A stretch of 64,000 nucleotides of DNA from Cinnamomum chago (lineage: Eukaryota > Streptophyta > Magnoliopsida > Laurales > Lauraceae). Under the pieces are notes generated by a model. It ran no database searches. It saw nothing but the letters and a program-made list of their open reading frames with translations, and was not told the origin of the DNA. Where the stretch lies: NCBI GenBank assembly GCA_038049695.1, contig CP142456.1, forward strand, positions 79,817,422 to 79,881,421. The letters run 5' to 3'. Below are positions 34,430-45,828 of this stretch, piece by piece; the stretch's first letter is position 1; the number at the start of each line of letters is the position of its first letter. The position numbers were made by a program, and so were the translations under genes.

Positions 34430-34431
<2 letters not shown>
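34191..34431. mobile_element. Foldback MITE inserted in a TA repeat
   Basis: Inverted ends: left 'tattcaagtgagagatttct'-type text, right (reverse complement) 'tattcaaatgagagatttcc', each followed by 'tgtgtggtgag' and 'ctttctttttt/tttttcttttt' and then by 'aagtacaaaag'. The left arm is duplicated in tandem (34194-34252 and 34254-34310). TA runs flank both sides (34181-34190 and 34433-34461), as expected of an element that targets TA or TA repeats. It lies 30 bp from the TSD of Pack-MULE B. Confidence 0.65.
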
Positions 34432-34464
<33 letters not shown>

Positions 34465-35825
34465 TCCCGTGTCAACTACTCAAGGTGTGTGATTTTACTG
34501 GTTTGGGTCAAACAAAGGTAACAGGTATTAGGATGCCATTGGCAGGACCCATCATTTTCTCTGGTCATCAGATGTGAGGACGACATCATGACAAGAATTA
34601 CATGTGAAAAGCTTCACGGTTCACGCAATCGACAAGAAAAGAAGAAAAAACAAAAACAGAGACCTGCGCAAGCGAATCAAAAAAGTATCCGTCCATGGCA
34701 CTATGCGACGCAACAATTGGTTGCGTTGAGCGGAGATGTTATCAAGTTGACATTCGAAAAATTTTCGAATCCAGATTCCAGTCACCTAAGTAGAATTTAA
34801 AAGGAACATTGAATGTACATTGTACAATTAAGACCTTATATTCGAGTGGTTGGAGTTCTCTCTTTGGAAACTTACTAATACAGTGTGTGTGGTGAAGTAA
34901 AAATCATTTTGAAGAAAGACTAATATATAAGTGGATTATAATTGTATTTTGTGTTTAGTTGTTCGATATAAAATTATTTTGACTTTAGTAGGTAAAAGGG
35001 GAGTTTTTTTTTTATTTTTATTTTTTAGAACAGATGTTTTTTTTTTTACTTTAAAAAAAATAGTATTGTGGAAAAAAATCTTTTGGTTGTCTTTCAAATT
35101 TTTTTTGGGTAAAAAAAGAATTTAATCCTGACTACTAAGACAAACTATGAACTATGACTGATGGCTATACGTACTGAGTTTAAACCATAATTAGAACCAT
35201 GTTCGATCCAAGTACACAAAATACTAATTAGGTCTTTTAACCAAAATTCTTTTTCTAATTAGGTCCCTTCTAGATTGTGAACAACATGGACCCAAGATAT
35301 GTCAGAGTGGTTAGCTTTCGTACGCACAAGGTGTCAAAGGGGGACCACGGCTATAAAACACTGGCATAATGCAGTACCAGTTACAAGCTTCATGGACTGT
35401 TAAAGGCCATGCCATCAATAGCCAATAAAATCCCTACATCACCAATACTAGCCTTACCATTCAAAGGACATCAAAAAATTTTTTCTCAACCGTCCACATC
35501 CAATTCACCAACTGACAGGCCACAGTTATTATTATTGCTAAAACGAGAACTTGTTGGTTACCTATGTACCGGAAATTTAGATTAAATTAACATTTCAGCC
35601 TTCCTTGAAAGGCTTTTTAAGGACTCTGGATTTCATCATTTCTGCTAAGTAACTGCTTCCCAGCTGTGTGTCAAAGTTATCATTCAACCCTTCTCCAAGG
35701 CTCATAAAATGGAAAGAGGAGAGAGGTCATTTAATGAACATTTGTTGATCAATGTCCTTGCTTCATTAAATTCTCAGCTACTTACAATCCAAATGCATTT
35801 CATAAAATTCCTAGAAATTCAATTC
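34432..35825. other. Intergenic stretch, no gene seen
   Basis: Starts with a (TA)n run to 34461, then unique AT-rich sequence with T and A homopolymers around 35000-35120. Short frames only. Confidence 0.5.
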
Positions 35826-35835
35826 AACATTGATA

Positions 35836-35976
35836 GGAGGTTTGTTTTTTTTTTTTTTTTGCTAAGAGAGGGTTCCCAATTCTTTAGGCTGGACTATTCC
35901 CTCCGGGTCCAGAGAGAAGTCGGGTAAAACCCGAAAGTAACCGTGGTCCTGACCACTCGGCCAACTCATTGAGATT
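35836..35976 (-). mobile_element. tRNA-derived SINE, short copy
   Basis: Reverse complement reads 'gagttggccgagtggtca..cacggtt', then 'gggttttacccgact..ctctggaccc(ggaggg)aatagtccagcc..aagaattggga', then an A-rich tail (T run at 35845-35860 on the given strand). It has the same tail as the SINEs at 20882 and 53774, with the middle of the body deleted. A 10-bp repeat, aacattgata, at 35826-35835 and 35977-35986 is the likely target-site duplication. Confidence 0.7.
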
Positions 35977-35986
35977 AACATTGATA

Positions 35987-37373
35987 AAAATATAGTAAAA
36001 GGTGGGATAGTTGTCTTGAATTCTTTGTATTTATAAGTGGGGCCTCGCCTTTGAGTTGATGATACATTCGGATCTGTACCAAAACATTGGATATCATCCT
36101 CCTCCAGGCTCCAACTAAAGGAATATCTCATTCTAATCTTTCAAAATGCATCCCTGAAAGAATCCATCCAAATCCCCTAAGTGGTCTCTTTATCCTCAAG
36201 TTTTAATCCAACAGGACTCGGTCCCACTGGATGATTAAACCTATGATTGGTAATATAATGGATTATTAGAATTAATAATGCAGTGCTAATCATGTTTTCC
36301 ATGGGACTCACATTAGATTAAGAGTTAATAAACACCAAAGGAATCTCTCGCACAAAGCCTTAATCCCTCCACTTAAGAGAGCTTGGATTGGGTCAAACTT
36401 TTGCTATAAAAGTTCTAAATAGACATCTAACTTGACTTGGTATATTTGTGGAGACACTGACTCCTATATTCTAGGGACCACGAGTGGTAATCAATGGAAT
36501 CTTGAATTTCATGATATTTGAATTACTAGGTTGATGGGTCCTAATTCAATCTCCATCAAAACAGAGGTTAGTGGATTGTAATTCATGAACATTCAATTAC
36601 ACAGAAAGAGGAAAAATAAAAAAACTGCCCTGAAAGTAAAAGGTCAAACAGCTGTGAGGAAGTCGTTATGTTTCATGGGTGAGCCCACCTTTAAATCGAT
36701 AGAGGGTCCAGTCCAAATTCCTTGGTCCAAATTCCTTGAGTGGCGTATGGCACACGTCCCGTTTCCTTGGAACCAAGAACTTTTGGCAAATGTGAGAGGA
36801 AAATAAAAATTTTAGATATTCTTACAAAGAGGAAAAAAGAAATTTTTTAGTTCCATCAGCACTCCATGGAGCTCAATGTGAGGCCCACCTACAAATGATC
36901 CCAACCGTTAAAACTGATTGTCATTCCTTCGAGTAACATATCTTTAAATTTTACCCGCATAGGATTCAATCTCACCATGAAGTATCATTCAATCATTCAT
37001 TCAATTTTATGGTGGGACCAAAGCCTATAGAAATAAAATTTAAAAATATTCTATCATAACAGATGACATTAAATTTTAACGGTTCAGATCATGAGTAAGC
37101 GGGTCCCATGGACCAGACTCCCAAGTCAAGGGGTATCTCGGTCCAATCACCCAGAATCCCACTCCCTTAAAAACTCTAAAACAATCGCGCCCTCCATCAT
37201 CTATCTCTTCATCAGAGCAAGAAGAGAGGAAGGGGGAGAGAGAGAGAGAGAGAGTCGTCTGACAGAAACCAAAAGGTAGCCAGGGACTAGAGAGAGAAAG
37301 AGAGAAAATAGTTACATATAGAGATATAGAGAGAGAAACTCACATCACATTGTGAAAAAAGAGAGAAAGAAAG
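35987..37373. other. Upstream region of the DUF579 gene
   Basis: No gene seen in the left part. Close to the gene there are a ccaat box (gtccaatcac, about 37141-37150), an 'ccttaaaaactctaaaa' AT block at about 37165-37181 that could serve as TATA region, and a GA-rich leader from about 37220 to 37370 with (GA) runs. Promoter assignment is inference. Confidence 0.4.
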
Positions 37374-38210
37374 ATGATGCGTCTTACGCTTACAGAGAGA
37401 CCATGGTTCGTGGCTATGGCGACGATGATCATCTTCTGTGGGGCCCTCTTCCTCTCCATCACCCGCCTCACATCCGACCGTTCATTCCTTTGCTCCCTCA
37501 CCCCTTCCTCCTTCTCCTCCTCAGCCACCACCTCCGCCTCCCATCTCGACGTCATCCTCCATTACGCCACCTCCCACACCGTCCCCCAGCAGTCCATCCT
37601 CGAGATCCGCGAATCCCTTGACGTCCTCAAACGCCTCTCTCCCTGCAACTTCCTCGTCTTCGGCCTCGGCCACGACTCCATCATGTGGTCCTCCTTCAAT
37701 CCACGTGGCACAACCCTTTTCCTCGAGGAGGACCCCACCTGGTTCTCCTCCGTCCTCAAAGACGCCCCCTCCCTCCGCGCCCACACCGTCCGCTACCCCA
37801 CGCGTCTCTCCCAGGCCGACTCCCTCCTCTCCCATTTCCGATCCGAGCCAGCCTGCGACCCCCGCGGGACCCACCTCAAGGGGAACAAACGGTGCAGATT
37901 GGCCCTCACCGACCTGCCCGATGAGGTCTACGATCGAGAGTGGGATCTGATCATGATCGACGCGCCGAGGGGCTACGCCGGGGATCTGCCTGGGAGGATG
38001 GGGGCGATCTACTCGGCGGCGGTCATGGCGTGGAATCGGAAGGGGGAGGGGGTCACGCACGTCTTCCTCCATGATGTGGATCGGAGGGTGGAGAAGTTGT
38101 ACGCCGAGGCTTTCCTCTGCCGGAAATACCGAGTCGGCGCCATCGGGAGGCTCTGGCATTTCGCGATCCCGCCAGCCGGGAACGGCTCCGCCGGAACTGG
38201 CTTTTGCTAA
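37374..38210 (+). CDS. DUF579-family polysaccharide O-methyltransferase (Golgi)
   Basis: Intronless, 278 residues. An N-terminal membrane anchor at about residues 12-31 fits a type II Golgi protein. Family motifs in order: FGLGHDS (96-102, SAM-binding region), TLFLEEDPTWF (114-124), VRYPTRLSQAD (139-149), YDREWDLIMIDAPRGY (186-201), GRMGAIYSAAVMAWNRKG (207-224), THVFLHDVDRRVEK (228-241) and CRKYRVGAIGRLWHF (249-263). Members transfer methyl groups from S-adenosylmethionine to glucuronic acid on xylan or arabinogalactan (GXM and AGM enzymes), while the IRX15 branch is needed for xylan. The short length and motif text look closest to the At1g27930/At1g67330 (arabinogalactan) branch, from memory. 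Codon use is strongly C/G-ending, unlike its AT-rich surroundings. A second ATG follows the first directly. Confidence 0.9.
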   Translation: MMRLTLTERPWFVAMATMIIFCGALFLSITRLTSDRSFLCSLTPSSFSSSATTSASHLDVILHYATSHTVPQQSILEIRESLDVLKRLSPCNFLVFGLGHDSIMWSSFNPRGTTLFLEEDPTWFSSVLKDAPSLRAHTVRYPTRLSQADSLLSHFRSEPACDPRGTHLKGNKRCRLALTDLPDEVYDREWDLIMIDAPRGYAGDLPGRMGAIYSAAVMAWNRKGEGVTHVFLHDVDRRVEKLYAEAFLCRKYRVGAIGRLWHFAIPPAGNGSAGTGFC

Positions 38211-38223
38211 AGTGCGCACGTCT

Positions 38224-38266
<43 letters not shown>

Positions 38267-40973
38267 CGGCGTTTGTTTTAGTTCTTTTGCTCGAGGTTTA
38301 TTGTTATTGCTAATAGTTTATTATTAATTTAAATTAATTAATCAATATTAGTGATAAGATGATTATATATTTTGTCATCATGGGTTTAATTAACTACATG
38401 TAACTCTTTGAATCGCCTGATGTGGTGGGCCAGGTAGTGAATTTCTTGATTGGGGAATCGTGGCCGTTGGTTTTGGTGGAGGAGAGATGGTGTTTTTTTT
38501 TTCATTTTTATGGGGTTGCTTCCCACCAATCTAGCAAGAAAAAATTTCGTTCATGAATGTGTCTCTTCTTTGGGAGAGTGTGGGACCCTTGCAATTAGTG
38601 CCTTATAGGATCCATTTGTGATTCAATGGTAAGATCTGGAGAGGACAAGGTACCCTATTCAAGTGTTCCATATCAATGTCATTGGAGTCAGGCGTTTTTC
38701 TTTTGGGTTATTTTGTGGGGAGGATGGAAGGCTCATCAATGCTATTTAAGATGCTACAGTGACCTTCTGTTTTTGAAATTCTTCCAAACTGGGCAGCCCT
38801 CTGTAGCCATGTAGCCATTTGGGGTTCCCTTCTTAAAAGTTACAATTTAGATACCACTGGTTAAGTGATATTGGAAATTTAATTTGGTGGTTTTTTTTTT
38901 TTTTCCGCCCACACTTGTAAATTTCACATTGTCGCCAACTATTACAAAAAAGCTCTAAAAAAAGAGAGTATTCATAGTGGATGGCAAAAGCATCTTGACT
39001 TAATTAAGTTTTTCTTTGAAGTTGCAAATTCAGATATGTTAACAGTGTCATCTCGCCGTGGAATTTGCTAATTTAGAGGTGGAGAATAAAAATCTCTTTG
39101 AGGCGTCTAACTCAAAAAGAAGATCCAAAATCTTTTATAACTATTTATCTTGAAGTCTGCTGTTAAAATCCTATGCTTCTTCATTGTTCTTTAATTTTTT
39201 TCTTCATTGTTCTTAAATTCTTTTGTTTATAAGTCCAATCTCTCCGCAAACAACTACTGCTGTGATGAAGAAGTCCTTCTAAAAACAGTACTAATCGAAA
39301 AAAAGAAAGAAAAGAATATAATAGTTTTCATACATGCTCTTGAATTACATGGTACGCATTGTGATAAAAGTAGTGTATCTACTACAGGAGAAAATTATGT
39401 GTGTGGCCATATTGGGCCTGATTTAAAACCCATATCATGCCTACTAAAATATGATGTAGCATCAAAACACGATTATGTATGGATAAAGTAACTACCAATA
39501 GAACTATGACAGATCTTTACATATCAATGTTAGATTTGAATAAGATATGCTCATGGCCTCCGGCAGAGGACAAACATGTTTGTCAATGATTTTAAAAACT
39601 ATCGATGTGCGGAACCAGAGCCGCACATGTATTGCACGAGCGTTTGCTGCATCCGTACAGTACCAATATTCAAAGAAGCAGCTGTGAGTGGGTGCTGGGG
39701 CCTGGGGTGGCAACATCAAGGTCAAAAGCAGAGCAGTTCAATAACCACAACACAATGCCCATTGTTGTTCATAAATTAGGAGAACTTTTTAATCCTCGGG
39801 ACCACGAATGGGTGCGATGAAAATCAGGGGGTGTTTAACATCCAAGGCCTGTGTTTTTTTCCTGGTATTTCTGTTTGAGAAATTTTTAAATTTCAAAATA
39901 AGGTGAAATTCATGGATGCTCCTCTTTTGAGTTTGAGCGTCCAAAAATTCCACTAAAATACAAAGGGAGTAGATTTCCTGGATTTCCAAATATCAAAAGA
40001 GACATTTCATGTCATGAAATTCAGAAATACTAATAAAAAAATATGAAATTGAGACATTCGAACAACTGTTACATCTTGTCCAAGAATTCTGAACAAGAGA
40101 ACATTGCCCCTAGATTATTTAGATCAAGATGTCCACATGTAGGAGAATATTTCACTAATAAATAATTTGTTCTTTAAATAATAAGAATTGCAAAAATTGG
40201 GCATTGATTTTATGACAACAAATATAGTAAACTTTTGTGAAGACTAAAAAGACTCAAAATCCAATATCAAAAGAAAACAAAAAGATCCCGAGCAATGAGA
40301 TCGTTTATAGTTTTTTTTTTTTTTTTTTTCTTATTTTTGTCCTTCTGTTGAACAATGATATTACAACTCATGACATGCTGAAGATTAATGATTTTAAGGG
40401 CTTTTCTTTGTCTGCACGAAGATTAATGATTTTTCTTTTTAATAATATTCTTTAAAAAAATATGAAATTAACCAATAAAAGGTTTGAAGGAAAAACGTCA
40501 GGGCGTGATATTTCCTACATCGTTTAGTGGGAGACACCTGCCTTGGATGCACCTCCCCTTTCTGATCGATTGGAGTGTTATTGCTGATTGAGACTGACTT
40601 TTTTCTAAAAGTTCAGAACATCTTTCAAATTGTGAAATTTGGAGCACACAATTCAGAGATAAATCTTCACAGAATTATGGGGCATGTAACCATTTGAGAA
40701 TTTTCTCCACCGACACTCTTCATCCTTTTTTTTAGAAAGATTCTAAATCCAAAAGTGTGGTATTATTGAAGCCCTGTATTATTTTTGCTCCATAAATTTA
40801 TATAATATATCATTTGTAATTATGTTGTTAAGATTTTAATCCCTATCAATATTACTGTGATTGATTCTTATTTATTCATCATGCATATACATGCGTAGCT
40901 CAAATAACAAGCTAGTTACATTACTCAAACTACTTTTTCACCAAGAAAAACTTATTTCCGGCTGTGGACAACC

Positions 40974-41002
<29 letters not shown>
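38211..41002. other. Intergenic stretch with a TC microsatellite and homopolymers
   Basis: The 3' flank of the DUF579 gene starts with a (TC)n run at about 38228-38261, probably in the 3' UTR. No other gene is seen. T runs lie at 38490-38502, 38890-38905 and 40309-40330, and a 27-bp A run at 40976-41002. A small frame near 39580-39780 has no recognisable product. Confidence 0.45.
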
Positions 41003-41005
<3 letters not shown>

Positions 41006-41006
41006 G

Positions 41007-41161
41007 CACCTTCGCTGTGAGTGGATCAATCCTTGCTAACTATGTCATCCAAAGACATCACATGATTTTAAAGTTTGAAGAAGTTTAAATTGGATATGAT
41101 AGTTACACGTGAATTCTGGATGACGTGCCTAATCGTGATTGACCCACTCAAAGTGAAAGTG
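41007..41161. mobile_element. Small foldback MITE
   Basis: Ends are inverted repeats: left cac(c)ttcgctgtgagtgg(a)tcaatcc, right reverse complement cac(t)ttcactttgagtgg(g)tcaatca, with further matching inside (gtcatcca, cacgtg/cacatga). About 155 bp, no coding capacity. The left side abuts a 27-bp A run, so the edges and target-site duplication cannot be fixed. Confidence 0.5.
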
Positions 41162-42112
41162 TAATAATAATGGCTCTTGGTTATCCCGACTCTAAAATAT
41201 CCGAATGGCTTGAGTTGGGTCTGCTTTAAATAAATCTCAATATGTGTAATTCATGATGTATTAATGTACATTACACTATTATAAGCCAATTTAATAAGGC
41301 AAATGAAGCTGATCGATTTCCAGCAACTGAAATCACTTGAATAGTTGAATTGTACCTCCCACATTAACTACTTATCACTTCAATGTCTCAATATTATGGT
41401 AATAAAACCAGTTTTGACAATAAATGAAGTTTATATTGCATGGTTGTCACAATAAGATTTTTTTAAAACATATCATAATAATTTCACAAAAATCCCAAAT
41501 ATGGCCAATATTAGCAACACTGATCGTTAGGTTAGAAAGTTGCAACCCTCACCTGGTTATTTAATCCCATTTTGGGATCATGTGTGGCCCACTTATTAAG
41601 GGGTCTATAAATCATATTAGGAGAAAAAAAAATGTATCCAAGTTTCAAAGACATTGGAGATGCAACATCGTCTATTGTCTGTTAGTACTAAATAAATAGT
41701 ACATCTGCTTTGTAAACTAGAGATAATAATAAATGAGATGTGGGGCCCAACTACAATGTTCACTGCCTTTTATAGAAACCGGATCCACTGTTTAGACCAA
41801 CAGAGGATATAACACATTAGCTTATTGTGTTTAAAAAACGATGTCTTTAAAGAACAGCACCGTCTTTTAAGCACAAAACAAATGTGTCATCTCCTGATTG
41901 GTCCAAACAGGGGATCCGGAACCCCTTTTATTATGTGGAAATGAAGCAACGGTTCATGTCGTGTCGGGTGGGATTGGCTTGGCAAGTTTAATATTTTGTA
42001 TGAGCTAAATCTAACTTTTTTCTATTAATTGGGTTCAAGGTTCAACCCAAATTTGAAATTACAATCTTTTGCTTAAATGGATTGAGAATTTTGGTCTCGG
42101 ATCTGTAGTGGG
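41162..42112. other. Intergenic stretch, no gene seen
   Basis: AT-rich sequence without an open frame or repeat that I can support. Confidence 0.5.
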
Positions 42113-42577
42113 GAGCTGATTCCATATTTGAACAATGAAAAGGCATTTGGATGAGCAATTGGTTTTATGCTCATGGGCCCTGAGGCCAATTGTAGTGGAG
42201 ATTTGGGTAGGCTTGTTTGTTTGAATTAGTATCCATAGTAATTCAAATTGAAACGAACTCACTCAAAGGATTACTGAAGAGGGGGTGAAGGACAAGAGGT
42301 GAGGGGTAAAGGATGTAAGGTGGAGATGTAAAGAGGAGCGGATTCTAGATTTAAACAATGAAAAGGCATTTGGATGAGCAATTGGTGTTTTGCTCATGGG
42401 CCCCTGAGGCCAATTGTAGTGGAGGGCCAATTGTAGTGGAGATTTGGGTAGGCTTGTTTGTTTGAATTAGTATCCATAGTAATTCAAATTGAAATGAACT
42501 CACTCAAAAGATTACTAAAGAGGGGGTGAAGGATAAGAGGTGAGAGGTAAAGGATGTAAGGTGGAGATGTAAAGAGG
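42113..42577 (+). repeat. Tandem direct duplication, two copies of about 0.23 kb
   Basis: Copy 1 (about 42113-42338) and copy 2 (about 42339-42577) share 'aacaatgaaaaggcatttgg', 'ggccaattgtagtggagatt', 'ggcttgtttgtttgaatta' and 'gatgtaaggtggagatgtaa' with few changes. Copy 2 has an extra short duplication of 'ggccaattgtagtggag' (42411-42444). No coding function; the junction is at 'aaagagga'. Confidence 0.88.
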
Positions 42578-43728
42578 ATTTCACTTTTAATTAGAGTGAT
42601 GGTTGGGTAATTTTTAATTATCTAACCTTAATTCTATTTTCATAAAAAGGAAAAGTTATTTTATACTTTTTTTTTTAAATATACGTTTGGTATGTATTCT
42701 AATGCTAACAAATAACCCCACAATTTTATTTTGAACTTGAATTGAAAACCATTTGAAACCGGACTTCTTTTTATTTATTTTTTATTTTTTAAGTTGATGT
42801 GGCATAGGTTTTATGTCATATCCAAACCCACGTCTAGACCTAATCTTTAAGGAAACTTTGTGCGGCTAGGTTTAGGGTAAAAGTTTTTGTATTTAGCGTG
42901 GCTAGTTCTCAGTGATTCCATGAGAAAATGCATAAAAATAAGTTAAATTATTTACGATTCGGTGAAAAGCTTTTCCAAAGTGGAGACCAATAAAAAAAAA
43001 ATTTGATAGAAGATGAGCAAGTCCACGAATCAGTCAAAACCAATTTTCTGTGGATGTACTCATTCATACCCAAAGATGAATCTGAGTTTCGATTCACTCC
43101 TTAGTCGACCCGTTTGCATCCTAACGAAAGCATCAAATCCATAATTATTAATTTTATACTATTTTGGTCAAAAAGGCCGAAAATTTTCATTTCAATCAAA
43201 TGGCCGAAACAAGATCGCATATGAAAATTTTTGTTTTAGATTTCAATCGGTTTTAGTGGAAATTCTTGATTTCGGCTGAAAAATCATATTTCAACCGAAA
43301 TGGTATTTTAAATAATTAATTATTTTTTTAATTTATATACATGCACTTTGTATTTATTATGTTTTTATCAAATGAAATTCCAAAACTTTTACTAAATTGG
43401 ATTAAATTCAAAGTTATTATTTTTTTATTTTTCTCATTTATAATCCATAGTTTATTGCCACTTACATTTCTAAGGTAAATCAACGACATTTCAAATTTCT
43501 AGGGTTTGGGTTTATCAATCTTCTTCCTTCGCTGCTGGATGATCAAATCTTTGAAATATCAGTGGCGGGCTTTCTTCTGTCTGAATTGGTAGTTGGAACT
43601 GCTATTGTTGTGTAGACTGTTCGCTACAACTGGTTTTAATTGCAAGACTAGATCGATTTTCGAGCTTTTGGAAAGCAGACTTCTTGGGTGTTTTGTATCC
43701 ATTGCTCTTCTTCCATCTAGAGCAAAAG
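42578..43728. other. Upstream region of the PPR gene
   Basis: No gene seen. A repeat-like block at 43165-43310 has twofold 'ggccgaaa(a/c)..ttcaatc' and 'tttcggctgaaaa..ttcaaccgaaat' text in both orientations, resembling a decayed palindromic repeat. The promoter of the PPR gene must lie at the right end but has no clear TATA box. Confidence 0.4.
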
Positions 43729-45828
43729 ATGATTAGCAGAAGATGTATGAAGCTTTCCAATGCCATGAAGAACACCAAGCTCATAAAGCTGCCATCTTTC
43801 GCTTCTAATACTTATTCAACTCAAACCCAATTGAGAAATCATATCCCAAAGCCCTTCTTCAATCCCAATAGAGGTGGTGTCATAGAACGCCTCTGCGGGG
43901 ACAAGAGGTTTAAAGAAGCCATCGACATTCTCTGCGAACAGAAACGCCTGGAAGAAGCCGTACAAATTCTTGAGCTACTTGACAATTCAGGAACACGCCC
44001 TTCCGCCGCCATCTATTCTGCCCTCCTGCAGCTCTGCCTCCAGCAGCGAGCTCTCAACGAGGGCAGAAGGGTCCATGCCCACACCAAGGCGTCCGGGTTC
44101 AAGCCCGGAGTCTTTATCTCCAATCGCCTTATCGACATGTATGGAAAGTGTGATAGTTTGGGCGACGCCCGCAAGGTGTTTGATGAAATGACTGAGAGGG
44201 ACGCCTGTTCGTGGAACACTTTGATTGCTGGCTACACAAAGAAAGGTGACCTCGTGGAAGCTCGCCGGCTCTTTAACAAAATGCCCGACAAGGATAATTT
44301 CTCTTGGAGTACAATGATTTCGGGGTATGTTCACCATGACCAGCCTAAAGAAGCTCTGCAACTGTACAGAGAGATGCAGAGGTGTGAGAATTTGAAATGC
44401 AATAAGTTCACAGTCTCCAGTGCTCTTGCTGCTTCTGCTGCTATTCCATCTCCAATGCATGGAAGGGAGATCCACAACTATATAATGCGGAATGGACTAG
44501 CCTCTGATGTTGTTGTTTGGAGTGCTCTGTTGGATATGTATGCAAAATGTGGGAGCATAGAAGAAGCTCGTCGAATTTTCGATGGGATGTTGGATAGAGA
44601 TGTAGTTTCGTGGACAACGATGATTGGGAGGTACTTTGAGGGAGGGAGGAGGGAAGAGGGTTTTGAGCTTTTCTCGACGATGTTGAGATTTGGTATCAGA
44701 CCGAATGAATTCACATTTGCTGGAATTCTAAATGCGTGCTCGGCTCAAACCAGTGAAGGGTTGGGAAAGCAGGTTCATGGCCACATGACTCGAGTTGGGT
44801 TCGACCCATTTTCTTTTGCAGCGAGTGCTCTTGTTGATATGTATTCAAAATGTGGGAATCTTGACTATGCAGAGAAGGTTTTCAAATGGATTCCCCAAGC
44901 AGATTTGGTCTCATGGACTTCTATCATAGCTGGTTATGCTCAAAATGGCCAACCCGAGGAAGCCTTTCGGTACTTTGAATCACTGCTGAAGTTGGGTGCT
45001 AAACTCGATCACATTACTTTTGTTGGAGCTCTATCTGCATGTACTCATGCCGGGTTAGTGGATGAAGGGCTCAAGATTTTTCATTCAATAAGTGAAAAGC
45101 ATGGATTGACACACACGCCAGACCATTATGCTTGCATAGTTGATCTCCTTGGGAGAGCCGGCAAGCTTGAAGAAGCAGAGAAGATCATTGATGAGATGCC
45201 CATAAAGCCTGATAAGTTTTTGTGGGCTTCATTGCTTGGTGGTTGTAGACTTCACGGTAATATCAGGCTGGCAAAACGAGCAGCAGAAGCATTGTTTGCA
45301 ATAGAGCCCGAAAATGCTGCGACTTATGTCACGTTAGCAAATATATATGCCACTGCAGGCATGTGGGAGGAAGTAGCAACGATTAGAAAAATGATGGACG
45401 AAAGAGGGGTGGTGAAGAAGCCTGGTTCTAGTTGGATTGAGGTCAAGAGAAAGGTTCATGTGTTTCTGGTGGGAGATAAATTGCATCCAAAAGCAAAGGA
45501 AATCTATGCATTATTAGAGAAGCTGTCAACAAGAATGAAGGAAGAAGGATATGTCCCAGATACAAATTTTGTGCTGCATGATGTGGAAGAGGAACAGAAA
45601 GAGCAGAATCTTTCTCACCACAGTGAGAAGCTAGCAGTTGCCTTTGGGATTATTGAGACTCCACCAGGAACGCCCATCAAAGTTTTCAAGAATCTACGCA
45701 TTTGTGGAGACTGCCACACTGCTATTAAGTTTATTTCGAAGATCACTCATAGGGAGATCATTGTGAGGGACTCTAGTCGATTCCATCGCTTCAAGGATGG
45801 GATCTGTTCATGTGGGGATTTCTGGTAA
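43729..45828 (+). CDS. PLS-DYW pentatricopeptide repeat protein, probable organellar RNA editing factor
   Basis: Intronless, 699 residues from the first ATG. Residues 1-30 are rich in Arg, Lys and Ser without acids (MISRRCMKLSNAMKNTK), like a mitochondrial presequence. P, L and S repeats follow (IDMYGKCDSLGDARKVFDEM, SWNTLIAGYTKKGDLVEAR, ALLDMYAKCGSIEEARRIF, ALVDMYSKCGNLDYAEKVF), then E/E+ motifs (GSSWIEV, YVPDTNFVLHDVEEE) and a DYW domain. The cytidine-deaminase-like zinc site is intact: HSE at 631-633 and CGDCH at 659-663; CSC at 693-695. Such proteins bind organellar RNA and direct C-to-U editing at chosen sites. The last three residues are DFW instead of DYW. Overall text closely resembles Arabidopsis At4g37170 (from memory). 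The editing target cannot be told from this sequence without applying the PPR code. Confidence 0.94.
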   Translation: MISRRCMKLSNAMKNTKLIKLPSFASNTYSTQTQLRNHIPKPFFNPNRGGVIERLCGDKRFKEAIDILCEQKRLEEAVQILELLDNSGTRPSAAIYSALLQLCLQQRALNEGRRVHAHTKASGFKPGVFISNRLIDMYGKCDSLGDARKVFDEMTERDACSWNTLIAGYTKKGDLVEARRLFNKMPDKDNFSWSTMISGYVHHDQPKEALQLYREMQRCENLKCNKFTVSSALAASAAIPSPMHGREIHNYIMRNGLASDVVVWSALLDMYAKCGSIEEARRIFDGMLDRDVVSWTTMIGRYFEGGRREEGFELFSTMLRFGIRPNEFTFAGILNACSAQTSEGLGKQVHGHMTRVGFDPFSFAASALVDMYSKCGNLDYAEKVFKWIPQADLVSWTSIIAGYAQNGQPEEAFRYFESLLKLGAKLDHITFVGALSACTHAGLVDEGLKIFHSISEKHGLTHTPDHYACIVDLLGRAGKLEEAEKIIDEMPIKPDKFLWASLLGGCRLHGNIRLAKRAAEALFAIEPENAATYVTLANIYATAGMWEEVATIRKMMDERGVVKKPGSSWIEVKRKVHVFLVGDKLHPKAKEIYALLEKLSTRMKEEGYVPDTNFVLHDVEEEQKEQNLSHHSEKLAVAFGIIETPPGTPIKVFKNLRICGDCHTAIKFISKITHREIIVRDSSRFHRFKDGICSCGDFW

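Noticed and set aside
35290-35340. tRNA-like 'gtcagagtggttagc'
   Set aside because: A cloverleaf cannot be completed: no matching acceptor stem or T-arm.
37438-37950. 170-residue Pro/Ser-rich frame on the plus strand
   Set aside because: Frame-shifted reading of the DUF579 gene.
37521-38219. 232-residue open frame on the minus strand
   Set aside because: Antisense shadow of the GC-rich DUF579 gene; Gly/Val/Glu-rich composition and no family motif.
43987-44475. 162-residue minus-strand frame
   Set aside because: Antisense shadow of the PPR coding sequence, no motif of its own.
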